Shown here: positions 7,788-16,900 of the stretch, piece by piece
How the letters are laid out: every line of letters begins with the position of its first letter
How positions within the stretch are numbered: position 1 is the first letter of the stretch
NCBI GenBank assembly: GCA_028723525.1
Contig: JAQYET010000033.1
Coordinates: forward strand, 62,001 to 126,000
Length of the DNA stretch: 64,000 nucleotides
Source: Prevotellaceae bacterium
GTDB taxonomy: Bacteria > Bacteroidota > Bacteroidia > Bacteroidales > Bacteroidaceae
Reading direction: 5' to 3'
Notes under the pieces: generated by a model
Seen by the model: the letters and a program-made list of their open reading frames with translations, nothing else
Told to the model about the DNA's origin: nothing
Database searches by the model: none
Position numbers and translations under genes: made by a program

Positions 7788-9122
7788 ATGAATAGAAACG
7801 CGCTTTCACTGCTCGAACTGAACAGTCTTCTCGCCGAGGTGATAGAGATAGGTATGCCACGCGAATACTGGGTTGAGGCGGAGATTTCCGAACTCCGTGT
7901 GGTGCGTGGGCATTGCTACCTTGACCTTGTGGAGAAACGCGAAGGCACGAACACTCCGGTGGCAAGGGCGTCGGCAAAGTGCTGGCAGAACACTTGGAGC
8001 GTGATTTCTCCTTATTTTGAGAAGGTTACGGGGCAGACACTGCATGCCGGGATGAGAGTGCTGATGCTCGTGAGCGCGAACTTTCACCCTGCCTACGGTT
8101 TTTCTTGGATAATAAATGACATCGACCCGACATATACACTCGGCGACATGGCTCGCAAGCGTCAGGCAATAATAGAGCAGTTGAAACGCGAGGGGGTGTT
8201 CGATATGCAGAAGGAACTCACGCTGCCGATGTCCTGTCGGAATATAGCAGTGGTGAGTAGTGCCAATGCTGCAGGGTATGGCGACTTCGTTGACCAACTT
8301 GAGAACAATGCCAACGGATTTCGTTTCACGGTCAGACTATACCCGGCAACAATGCAGGGAGAGGGCGTGGAGCAGAGCGTTATCGCGGCATTGAACAAGA
8401 TATACGATGCCTTGTCGGCAGAGGATGAAACCTCGCCCGACTGCGTGGTAATAATAAGAGGTGGCGGGGCAACGAGCGACTTGTCGGGCTTTGACACCCT
8501 TGCGCTTGCCGAGAACGTGGCACAGTTTCCTATCCCGATAATCACAGGCATAGGGCATGAGCGCGACGAGAGCATACTCGACATGGTAAGTCACACGCGA
8601 GTGAAGACTCCCACGGCTGCTGCGGCGTTGCTGATAGACCATTTGAAGCGCGTGTGGGATTACCTGCTTGAGGCGCAAGGCACATTGGAAACGGCTGCAA
8701 GGCGGCGAATGGATATGGAACAGATGAGATTTCAACGGGCTGCACAGAAAATACCACCCCTATTCTCGCTGTTCAAGGAACGGCAGGAACATCGCATAGA
8801 CAGGATAATGCGGGATATGGTAGCTGCTGCGCAAAGGTCTGTTGCGGCAAATATAAACAGGATTGATGAGTTGAGAAACGGTATGTCGCCAATGTTAGAA
8901 CGCACTATTACGGGCGAAAGTCACAGGTTGCAGATGCTCGGTCAGCGCGTGAAGGCTCTCGACCCCAAACTCCTGTTGAAGCGAGGCTACAGCATCACGC
9001 TGCACGAGGGCATGATAGTGCGCGACGCATCGCAACTGAAGTCGGGCGACCGGATAGAAACGAGGGTGGAGAAGGGCACGATACTGTCTGTGGTTGACTG
9101 TGGAGGAAAGAAGAAAAAATGA
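7788..9122 (+). CDS. xseA: Exodeoxyribonuclease VII large subunit
   Basis: 444 residues from the ATG at 7788. The frame is open from a GTG at 7731, but that would overlap the promoter. With XseB it degrades single-stranded DNA to oligonucleotides in the cytoplasm. An N-terminal OB fold (about 1-110, with YWVEAEISELRVVRGHCYLDLVEK) precedes the nuclease domain, in which IIRGGGATSDLSGFD and TGIGHERDESILDMVSHTRVKTPTAAA hold the conserved Arg/Gly/Asp and His/Asp residues. The C-terminus is coiled coil followed by LLKRGYSIT. The stop overlaps the xseB start as ATGA, which couples translation of the two subunits. Confidence 0.95.
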   Translation: MNRNALSLLELNSLLAEVIEIGMPREYWVEAEISELRVVRGHCYLDLVEKREGTNTPVARASAKCWQNTWSVISPYFEKVTGQTLHAGMRVLMLVSANFHPAYGFSWIINDIDPTYTLGDMARKRQAIIEQLKREGVFDMQKELTLPMSCRNIAVVSSANAAGYGDFVDQLENNANGFRFTVRLYPATMQGEGVEQSVIAALNKIYDALSAEDETSPDCVVIIRGGGATSDLSGFDTLALAENVAQFPIPIITGIGHERDESILDMVSHTRVKTPTAAAALLIDHLKRVWDYLLEAQGTLETAARRRMDMEQMRFQRAAQKIPPLFSLFKERQEHRIDRIMRDMVAAAQRSVAANINRIDELRNGMSPMLERTITGESHRLQMLGQRVKALDPKLLLKRGYSITLHEGMIVRDASQLKSGDRIETRVEKGTILSVVDCGGKKKK

Positions 9123-9322
9123 GCAGTGAAGAACAATTAACAAGCAAAAGCATGAAATACGAAGAGGCACTGAAAGAATTGGAACAGATTGTTTCGAGAA
9201 TGGAAAACAACGAAGTGGGCATTGACGAGATGACAACCCAACTGAAAAGGGCAAAGCAACTGATAAAACTATGCCGCGACCGCCTCACCAAAACCGATGA
9301 GGAAATAAAGAAAATGCTGTGA
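9119..9322 (+). CDS. xseB: Exodeoxyribonuclease VII small subunit
   Basis: 67 residues, normal for the family, with the signature KYEEALKELEQIVSRMENNE followed by a second amphipathic helix. Several copies wrap the helical stalk of XseA. The start codon overlaps the xseA stop (ATGA), a typical xseAB operon. No strong terminator is seen in the short gap before the ilvE promoter. Confidence 0.93.
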   Translation: MSSEEQLTSKSMKYEEALKELEQIVSRMENNEVGIDEMTTQLKRAKQLIKLCRDRLTKTDEEIKKML

Positions 9323-9417
9323 CAGGGCAGTGTTATACATAAATATATATAGGGTTGTAATATCATTAGCATAGGAGGAGTTAATGTCGTAAAAAAACAA
9401 AAATAGTGAGTAAAAAC

Positions 9418-9449
9418 TTGCAGTTAACCATTATTTTATTTACTTTTGC
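9418..9449 (+). promoter_or_regulatory. Promoter of ilvE
   Basis: TTG (9418-9420), 20 nt, TACTTTTGC (9441-9449). Transcription would begin near 9456, inside the longest open frame, so the upstream TTG at 9446 is not the start codon. Confidence 0.55.
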
Positions 9450-9481
9450 ACCATTGTAACATTAAAATTCTTTTAGAAGCT

Positions 9482-10504
9482 ATGAAAAACTTAGACTGGG
9501 CAAATCTGTCTTTCGGCTATGTGCCGACCGATTACAACGTTCGATGCTACTATCGTAACGGTAAGTGGGGCGAAATTGAAGTAAGCTCCGACGAGTACAT
9601 AAAAATTCACATGGCAGCAACAAGTCTGCATTACGGTCAGGAGGCTTTCGAGGGATTGAAGGCTTATCGCTGTCCTGACGGTAAGGTTCGCGTGTTCCGT
9701 ATGGAAGAGAACGCAGCGCGTCTGCAATCGACATGCCGTGGAATTCTTATGCCGGAACTCCCGACAGAGTTGTTCTGTGAAATGGTAAAGAAGGTGGTTC
9801 GCCTTAATCAGGAATGGATTCCGCCATATGAGAGCGGTGCAACGCTCTATCTCCGTCCGCTGCTTATCGGTACGGGTGCTCAGGTTGGAGTGCGTCCGGC
9901 TAACGAATATCTGTTCTTGATATTGGTTACTCCGGTGGGACCATATTTCAAGGGTGGTTTCTCAACCAATCCTTACGTGATAATGCGCGACCATGACCGT
10001 GCCGCTCCTCTCGGAACCGGTGTGTATAAGGTGGGCGGAAACTATGCCGCTTCGTTGCTTGCAAACAAGAAAGCACACGACCTCGGTTATGCTTGCGAGT
10101 TCTATCTCGACGCAAAGGAGAAGAAATATATCGACGAGTGCGGTGCTGCCAACTTCTTCGGAATAAAGAATAACACATACGTTACTCCTAAGTCTTCAAG
10201 CATCCTGCCGTCAATCACCAACAAGAGTCTTATGCAGCTTGCTGAAGATTTCGGCATGAAAGTTGAGCGCAGACCTATTCCTGAAGAAGAACTCGCTACG
10301 TTCGAGGAGGCGGGAGCATGCGGTACGGCAGCTGTGATAAGCCCTATTTCACGCATCGATGATGTTGAGACCGGCAAGAGTTACGTGATTTCAAAGGACG
10401 GAAAGCCCGGACCTATATCAGAGAAGCTCTACACACATCTCCGCAATATTCAGTATGGTATTGACGAAGACAAGCACGGCTGGACAACAGTTGTTATAGA
10501 TTAA
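9482..10504 (+). CDS. ilvE: Branched-chain amino acid aminotransferase
   Basis: 340 residues from the ATG at 9482 (MKNLDWANLSFGYVPTDYN). Fold-type IV PLP enzyme that interconverts Leu, Ile and Val with their 2-oxo acids. The catalytic lysine lies in VYKVGGNYAASL, and the later EFYLDAKEKKYIDECGAANFFGI and CGTAAVISPI segments carry the phosphate-binding and substrate loops. The LHYGQEAFEGLKAYR segment is diagnostic. It stands alone: promoter at 9418-9449, strong hairpin at 10613-10644. Confidence 0.94.
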   Translation: MKNLDWANLSFGYVPTDYNVRCYYRNGKWGEIEVSSDEYIKIHMAATSLHYGQEAFEGLKAYRCPDGKVRVFRMEENAARLQSTCRGILMPELPTELFCEMVKKVVRLNQEWIPPYESGATLYLRPLLIGTGAQVGVRPANEYLFLILVTPVGPYFKGGFSTNPYVIMRDHDRAAPLGTGVYKVGGNYAASLLANKKAHDLGYACEFYLDAKEKKYIDECGAANFFGIKNNTYVTPKSSSILPSITNKSLMQLAEDFGMKVERRPIPEEELATFEEAGACGTAAVISPISRIDDVETGKSYVISKDGKPGPISEKLYTHLRNIQYGIDEDKHGWTTVVID

Positions 10505-10612
10505 GTTTAGAAACAAGGGTGGGTCTTATCAGAAAAACATAAAAAAAACTGCATACACACCAATAGATTTAATGAGGCGTGGAATGAAAGGACCACCGGC
10601 ATGATAATCACT

Positions 10613-10644
10613 CGCCCCTCCTTGCTTGAAAAAGCAGAGGGGCG
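10613..10644 (+). terminator. Hairpin after ilvE
   Basis: CGCCCCTC (10613-10620) pairs with GAGGGGCG (10637-10644). Inside it TGCTT and AAGCA close a GAAA tetraloop. It lies about 110 nt downstream of the ilvE stop and is followed by a T-rich stretch. Confidence 0.65.
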
Positions 10645-10707
10645 TAGTGTTTTGTTTGTGCCAAACGTTTCGAAAAGACAATGCTGATAATATAACTAAA
10701 AATAATC

Positions 10708-12138
10708 ATGGTAAACAAAGTTAAGTTCTTAAAGATTACAAACAGGCTGTTGGTGCCTGTGCTGGCGGTAGCTTTCTCGCACACTGCAATGGCGCAATCC
10801 AACGATGGTGGCATATCTACAGACATGCTTAACCGGATAGTGAAAACCCAAGGCGGCAATCCTGCAGACAAGGCTATATTCAATGCAATGGCAGGAAACA
10901 ATATCGACAACCTTGCACGCAGTTACATGAGCAACGCCGAGACAGACACCCACTTCAGCGTGGAGACAATGGCGCAGAGCATCAGCGACCAGAAAAGTTC
11001 GGGCAGATGCTGGATGTTCAGTGGTTTCAACGTGCTGCGTGCCAACTTCGCAAAGCGCACCGACTCGCTGAGAGTGGAGTTCTCGCACGACTATCTGTTC
11101 TTCTACGACCAGTTGGAGAAGGCTAACTTGTTCCTTCAGGGCGTGATAGACACCGGCAAACTGCCGATTGACGACCCTAAGGTGCAGTTCTTTTTCAAGT
11201 CGCCGATAGCCGACGGAGGTACGTTCTGTGGTGTTGCCGACCTCACAGAGAAGTACGGACTTGTGCCCAAGAGTGTAATGCCGGAGACATTCAGTGCAGA
11301 CAACACCTCAAAAATGCGCTCACTGCTGATGAGCAAACTGCGCGAACAGGGACTTCAGTTGCGTGACATGGTGAAGCAAGGCAAGAACAAGAAACAGATA
11401 AAAGAGGAAAAGACGAAGATGCTCGGAGTGGTATATCGCATATTGTCGCTCACTCTCGGCAATCCGCCTCAGCAGTTCACTTATGCCTTCAAGAACAAAG
11501 ACGGAAAGACTGTAGGCACTCCGCGCACCTATACTCCGCAGGAGTTCTACCGCGAAGTGGTGGGAGAGTCGCTCAACGGAACATTCATCATGGTGATGAA
11601 CGACCCACGTCACGAATATCACAAGACATACGAGGTGGAGTATGACCGCCACACTTATGACGGACATAACTGGGTTTATCTGAACCTTCCGATGGAAGAG
11701 ATTGCGTCACTGGCAATAGCATCGCTGAAAGATGGGCACAAGATGTATAGCAGTTATGATGTTGGTAAGCAGCTCGACCGCAAGAACGGTTTGCTCGCTC
11801 TCGACAATTTCGACTACGAATCATTGCTCGGAACAACGTTCCCGATGAATAAGGCGCAGCGCATCTCTACTTTCGACAGCGGTTCTACACACGCCATGAC
11901 ACTCAGTGCTGTTGACCTTGACGCCGACGGAAAGCCAGTGAAATGGAAGGTTGAGAACTCTTGGGGTCCCGACTACGGTCATAAAGGCTGCTTGATAATG
12001 ACAAACGACTGGTTTAATGAATACATGTTCCGCCTCGTAGTGGATAAGAAGTATGTTCCGGAAAACCTGATAAAGGAAGCACAGCAAAAACCTGTAATGC
12101 TTACTCCTGACGACCCCTTGTTCGCAGAGGACCGTTAA
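10708..12138 (+). CDS. Exported C1-family aminopeptidase (PepC/bleomycin-hydrolase type)
   Basis: 476 residues. The N-terminus (MVNKVKFLKITNRLLVPVLAVAFSHTAMAQS) looks like a signal peptide cleaved after AMA, so the enzyme probably acts in the periplasm, unlike cytoplasmic PepC. The papain-fold triad is visible: Cys101 in SSGRCWMFSG, His395 in STHAMTLSAVD and Asn417 in VENSWG. Length fits the bleomycin hydrolase family (about 450 plus the signal). Members are usually hexameric peptidases trimming short peptides. It is the only gene between two hairpins and faces ddh convergently. Confidence 0.9.
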   Translation: MVNKVKFLKITNRLLVPVLAVAFSHTAMAQSNDGGISTDMLNRIVKTQGGNPADKAIFNAMAGNNIDNLARSYMSNAETDTHFSVETMAQSISDQKSSGRCWMFSGFNVLRANFAKRTDSLRVEFSHDYLFFYDQLEKANLFLQGVIDTGKLPIDDPKVQFFFKSPIADGGTFCGVADLTEKYGLVPKSVMPETFSADNTSKMRSLLMSKLREQGLQLRDMVKQGKNKKQIKEEKTKMLGVVYRILSLTLGNPPQQFTYAFKNKDGKTVGTPRTYTPQEFYREVVGESLNGTFIMVMNDPRHEYHKTYEVEYDRHTYDGHNWVYLNLPMEEIASLAIASLKDGHKMYSSYDVGKQLDRKNGLLALDNFDYESLLGTTFPMNKAQRISTFDSGSTHAMTLSAVDLDADGKPVKWKVENSWGPDYGHKGCLIMTNDWFNEYMFRLVVDKKYVPENLIKEAQQKPVMLTPDDPLFAEDR

Positions 12139-12200
12139 GTGTTATTTCTCCGCTTTACTATGAAAGCGTCTCCTTTGGGAGTCGGGCGGAGCAATAAAAA

Positions 12201-12255
12201 TTGAGGGTTGAGCGTTGTTAGTTCTGACAATAGGCTAACAACGTTCAACCCTCAA
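12201..12255. terminator. Large bidirectional hairpin built from heptanucleotide repeats
   Basis: A 21-bp stem with a single G-U pair is formed by 12201-12221 (starts TTGAGGGTTGAG) and 12235-12255 (ends CAACCCTCAA), with a 13-nt loop. It sits between the convergent pepC-like gene and ddh and probably stops both. The arms are runs of 7-nt units (TTGAGGG, TTGAGCG; GTTCAAC, CCTCAAC, then TTTCAAC), the same repeat type found inside two membrane-protein genes in this window. Confidence 0.75.
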
Positions 12256-12274
12256 CTTTCAACATATCTCCAAA

Positions 12275-13174
12275 CTACACAAGATGCTCTACAATATCGG
12301 CGCGCTCGCCCGCAAGCAAGTCGATAACAGGGATTTCAATCATCGTGTAGCAGCCGGGTTGTTGGCGCATTGAAGCGCGGGCTACGTTCACGAGAACTTG
12401 ACCTGTGAGTGCCGGGTTGTTGATACTCATGTTAAATTCAAGTCGCTGGTTCTGTGTCTTACCGCTAACACCTTTGCGAACGAGGTTGACACCGTGTCCC
12501 ATATCCCTCACTTCATCAACCGAAGGCACCGCAAACACGTGTGTTTCGTCGTGAGAGAAGTATGGGTCTGCCTTTATTTCCGCTGCCACATCCTCAATCT
12601 TTGCGCCCTCTTCCAATTCCACATAAACCATGCGTCGGTGTATTCCTTCGCCGAGTGGAATTGTCATTGAAAGTGCATTCGCCACACCTTTTTTAGAGCG
12701 AGCGCACACCGAGTGCCCCATTGACATGCCCGGTCCGAAGTTGGTGTATGTCAATCCTTTGGGAGCAAGACTCTGCATCATTGTGCGCACAATGCTGTCA
12801 GAACCCGGATCCCAGCCGGCGGCGATGACACTCACCGTTCCTGTCTTCTTGTTCAATTCCATCAGGCGTTCGCGATAACCGCGTATCTCGGTGTGAATGT
12901 CGAATGAGTCAACAGTGTTTATGCCCAGAGGCAGTATCTTGTTTGCATACTCTTCGCAACTGCGTGTCGGTGTAGAGAGTATAGCCACATCCACATCTTT
13001 CAGTTCCTTTATATCCTTCACCACTTCATACCCGACCAGTTCTTTCGGCCTGTTCTCCGCACCATTACGTCTCACGATGCCTGCCACCTCAAAATCGGAT
13101 GCCTCTTCGAGTGCTTCGAGTGCGTATCGTCCGATGTTGCCATAGCCCACTATGGCTGCTCTTATTTTCTTCAT
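12275..13174 (-). CDS. ddh: meso-diaminopimelate D-dehydrogenase
   Basis: 299-residue NADPH enzyme that converts tetrahydrodipicolinate plus ammonia directly to meso-diaminopimelate, a one-step route to lysine and peptidoglycan precursors. The Rossmann loop is VGYGNIGRYALEAL. The family-typical segments VDSFDIH, AAGWDPGSDS, NFGPGMSMGHSVCARSKKGV and the C-terminal QQPGCYTMIEIPVIDLLAGE are present, and length is standard. Many Bacteroidales carry it alongside or in place of DapL. Monocistronic: promoter at 13204-13212, hairpin at 12201-12255. Confidence 0.93.
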   Translation of the reverse strand: MKKIRAAIVGYGNIGRYALEALEEASDFEVAGIVRRNGAENRPKELVGYEVVKDIKELKDVDVAILSTPTRSCEEYANKILPLGINTVDSFDIHTEIRGYRERLMELNKKTGTVSVIAAGWDPGSDSIVRTMMQSLAPKGLTYTNFGPGMSMGHSVCARSKKGVANALSMTIPLGEGIHRRMVYVELEEGAKIEDVAAEIKADPYFSHDETHVFAVPSVDEVRDMGHGVNLVRKGVSGKTQNQRLEFNMSINNPALTGQVLVNVARASMRQQPGCYTMIEIPVIDLLAGERADIVEHLV

Positions 13175-13203
13175 ATCTCTTTATTGTTTTGTAATTTGTC
13201 ACT

Positions 13204-13212
13204 GCAAAAGTA
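13204..13212 (-). promoter_or_regulatory. -7 box of the ddh promoter
   Basis: TACTTTTGC on the minus strand, 29 nt before the ddh ATG. No clear TTTG partner was found. The rest of the 193-nt ddh-ruvA gap is AT-rich and shows nothing else recognisable except an AAAAGGAGAAA stretch just before the ruvA ATG. Confidence 0.5.
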
Positions 13213-13367
13213 TATAATTATGACCACATATTAAAAAAAAACTCGGAAAAAAATGCCACGCCAACCGCCGATTACCAAATGAATTTTGTTATAAAATACA
13301 CCGAAATGCAATAAAAGTAGGCAGGCTTGCGTTAATAGAGATGTATATATACAAAAGGAGAAAATAA

Positions 13368-13973
13368 ATGATTGAGTATATAAAGGGTGCACTTGCTGAT
13401 GTCACCCCTGCCTTTACCGTGATAGAAGCGCATGGTGTGGGCTACGGATTGAACATTTCGCTAAACACGTTCAGCGCAATTCAAGGCAAGAAAGAGGCGT
13501 GCCTGTGGGTGTATGAGGCTATACGTGAGGATGCGTATGTGCTCTTCGGATTTGCCACAAGGAAAGAAAGAGAAATGTTCCTGTTGCTCATTTCGGTATC
13601 CGGAGTTGGAGCAAACACCGCGCGAATGATACTCTCGGAGATGACGGTGGCAGAACTCTGCAACGTTATATCATCCGGAAACGAGCGCATGTTGAAGTCG
13701 GTGAAAGGCATCGGTCTGCGCACCGCACAGCGCATCATAGTGGATTTGAAAGACAAGATAATCTCATCTGGCGTTGCCGAAGAACTCTCTTCAACGTCAG
13801 GACAGCCGTCGGCAGTGCTTGTAAGTCCGGTTAAGGACGAGGCAGTTGGTGCGCTGACAATGCTCGGTTTTGCCCCGGTACCGTCGTCGAAGGTGGTCAC
13901 TGCGATACTCAAAGAGCAGCCCGACATGCCTGTGGAGCAGGTGGTTAAAATAGCATTGAAGCAGATAAAGTAG
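13368..13973 (+). CDS. ruvA: Holliday junction branch migration protein RuvA
   Basis: 201 residues, family length. An N-terminal OB fold ([31 protein letters not shown]) is followed by two helix-hairpin-helix motifs ([20 protein letters not shown] and [23 protein letters not shown]) and a C-terminal RuvB-binding domain ([13 protein letters not shown]). It binds four-way junctions and positions the RuvB motor. The start is preceded by a purine-rich AAAAGGAG. sprA begins 15 nt after its stop with no terminator, so the two are likely co-transcribed. Confidence 0.95.
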   Translation: MIEYIKGALADVTPAFTVIEAHGVGYGLNISLNTFSAIQGKKEACLWVYEAIREDAYVLFGFATRKEREMFLLLISVSGVGANTARMILSEMTVAELCNVISSGNERMLKSVKGIGLRTAQRIIVDLKDKIISSGVAEELSSTSGQPSAVLVSPVKDEAVGALTMLGFAPVPSSKVVTAILKEQPDMPVEQVVKIALKQIK

Positions 13974-13988
13974 ATACTCTCGTGCCGG

Positions 13989-16900
13989 ATGAAAAGCCTG
14001 AAGAAGATATACATATTGCTATTGGCTACGGTAAGCATAAACATGCTTGCATGGAATGTTGCGCCATTGATTCAGGACGACTTGACGAGAAGGGTAAACA
14101 AGAACAAACTGCAACAGCGTATAGGCAATGAGGAGGCAATCGGCAATCTGAAAGACGACGACTCCATTCCCGACTCGTTGCTCAACCCACGTTGGAAAAT
14201 ACAACGCATATCACCTATAACATTCGACGACCTGAACCGTAACTCCACCGACCTGCGGCTGCCGGACAATATGCGCCATGATGTGGTTTACAACGACACA
14301 CTCGAGCGTTATGTGATTGGCTCAAAGATAGGAGACACCTATGTCAACGCTCCGATAATGATGACTCCTGAGGAGTATTGGAGGTGGAGCGAGAAGCAGC
14401 AGCGTGACAGTTTCTACCGGTTCAAGAACAGCGAAATACTTCAAAAAGAGGGCAAGGAGAAGTTCGATTTCTCTGATATGCACTTCGATTTGGGACCGGC
14501 AGAGAAGATATTCGGTCCCGGAGGAGTGCGCATAAAGACACAGGGAACGGCAGAACTGAAGTTCGGTGCAACACTGAAAAACATAGACAACCCTTCTTTG
14601 CCGATAAGAAACCGCAAGACAACGACGATGGACTTCGACGAGAAGATAAACCTCAACGTGAACGGAAAGGTTGGAGACAAGGTGAACATGAACCTGAACT
14701 ACAACACCGACGCAACGATGGACTTCGACGCGCAGAACATAAAACTGAAATACGAGGGTAAGGAAGACGAGATAATAAAACTGATTGAGGCAGGAAATGT
14801 GTCTTTCCCGAGCAATTCATCGCTGATTAGAGGTGCTTCGTCGCTATTCGGTATCCGCACCGATTTGCAGTTCGGGCGACTGAAACTGCAGACTGTTTTG
14901 TCGCAGAAGAAGTCGTCGTCGAAGAGTGTATCGTCGCGAGGAGGAGTGCAGTTGACGCCTTTCGAGATTGATGTGGCTAACTATGAAGAGAACCGTCACT
15001 TCTTTCTTTCGTTCTATTTCCGCGATCGTTACGACGCATCGATGCGCACACTGCCCAACCTCACAACAGGTGTCACGCTCAATCGTGTCGAGGTATGGGT
15101 AACGAACAAGACAGGAACGACCACAAACACCAGAAACATCATAGCACTGCCGCAACTCGGAGAAGGCTCTCCGGGTGTTGTCCCGTCTAACAACGCCAAC
15201 AGTCTTTACACCGAACTTACCACGACCTATGCTTCTGCGAGAAATATCGACATGTCGTCGAGCGTTCTCGATACGTCGTTTATGGGTGGTACAGACTATG
15301 AGAAACTGCAGAGTGCGCGCCTGCTAAACCCCTCTGAATACAGCATAAATCAGGCTTTGGGTTACATCTCGCTGCGCACCGCATTGCAAACCGACCAAGT
15401 GCTTGCCGTGGCATACGAATATTCTTACGGCGGAACTACCTATCAGGTCGGTGAGTTCGCAAGCGACATCACCGACGTTTCACAGGCATTGTTTGTAAAG
15501 TCACTGAAGAACACTGCCAACAACCCTACGCAGTCAAACTGGTCTTTGATGATGAAGAACGTCTATTATCTCGCGAGTTCGATTGATAAAGACAAGTTCC
15601 GCCTCGATGTGAAGTTCCAAAGCGACACCGCAGGTGTGTATATATCCTATCTGCCCGAACCGCAGGTGAAAGATCAGACGCTGATAAAGATATTGGGTGC
15701 CGACCGTCTCGACAACAACATGAAGGCTCACCCTAACGGATACTTCGACTTCGTGGAAGGCTATACCGTTAGCAACGGTCGAGTATTCCTGCCTGCAGCT
15801 GAACCGTTTGGCGAGTATCTCTATAAGTATCTCATGCAGAAAGGAGTGGATGCCGCAGTAGCAAAGAAGTATTGCTTTACCGAACTGTATGACTCTACGA
15901 AAAACATTGCCAAACAGATAGCCGAGAAAAACAAGTATATTCTTCAAGGACAATTCCGCGGAACGTCTGCAAACGTAATCTCGCTCGGGGCATATAACGT
16001 TCCCCAAGGCTCGGTCGTGGTGACAGCCGGCGGCGTAACGCTTATGGAAGGCTCCGATTATAGCGTTGACTACTCGGCAGGCGAGGTTACGATACTAAAT
16101 CAAAGCATAATAGATGCAGGAACATCGGTAAACGTCAGTCTTGAAAGCATGAGCGATTATGCACAGGAACGAAAAACGATGATTGGTGTCAACTGGCAGT
16201 ATGACTTCTCAAAAAACTTCCAGTTGAGCGGTACTTTCCAACATCTTTCCGAACAAGCACTCACCACAAAGGTGGCAATGGGAAGCGAACCTCTCAACAA
16301 TACGCTGTGGGGAGTGAACATCAACTGGAAGAAAGAGAGCCAGTGGCTAACCAACTTGCTTGATAAGATACCTTTCCTGCACTGCACCCAGCCTTCTAAT
16401 ATCTCCTTCACAGGTGAGTTTGCGCAGCTTCTGGCTGGCAAGGCGAAAGGAACACAGGACAATGCGTCATACCTTGACGACTTCGAAAACACCAAGAACG
16501 CCATTGACGTGAGTGCACCCACATCGTGGATTATCTCAAGCGTGCCTACAATGTTCAAGGAATATAATGACAAGACCACGCTAAGCAGCGGCTACAACAG
16601 GGCCCTCTTGTCGTGGTATAACATCGACCGGCTTTTCACCAACCGCTCTTCGTCACTCACGCCGGGACACATCAAGAGCGATCTCAACCAACTTTCAAAC
16701 CATTATGTGCGCGAGGTTTACGTAGATGAGTTGTATCCCAACCGCGACCAAAGCAGTTACAACGGTGCGACATCCACTCTGCCAATCCTTAACCTTGCAT
16801 ATTATCCTGCCGAGCGCGGACCGTACAACTTCGACCCGCAACTCAACAGCGACGGCACCTTGCCCAATCCGAGCCGGAGGTGGGGTGGTATGATGCGCAA

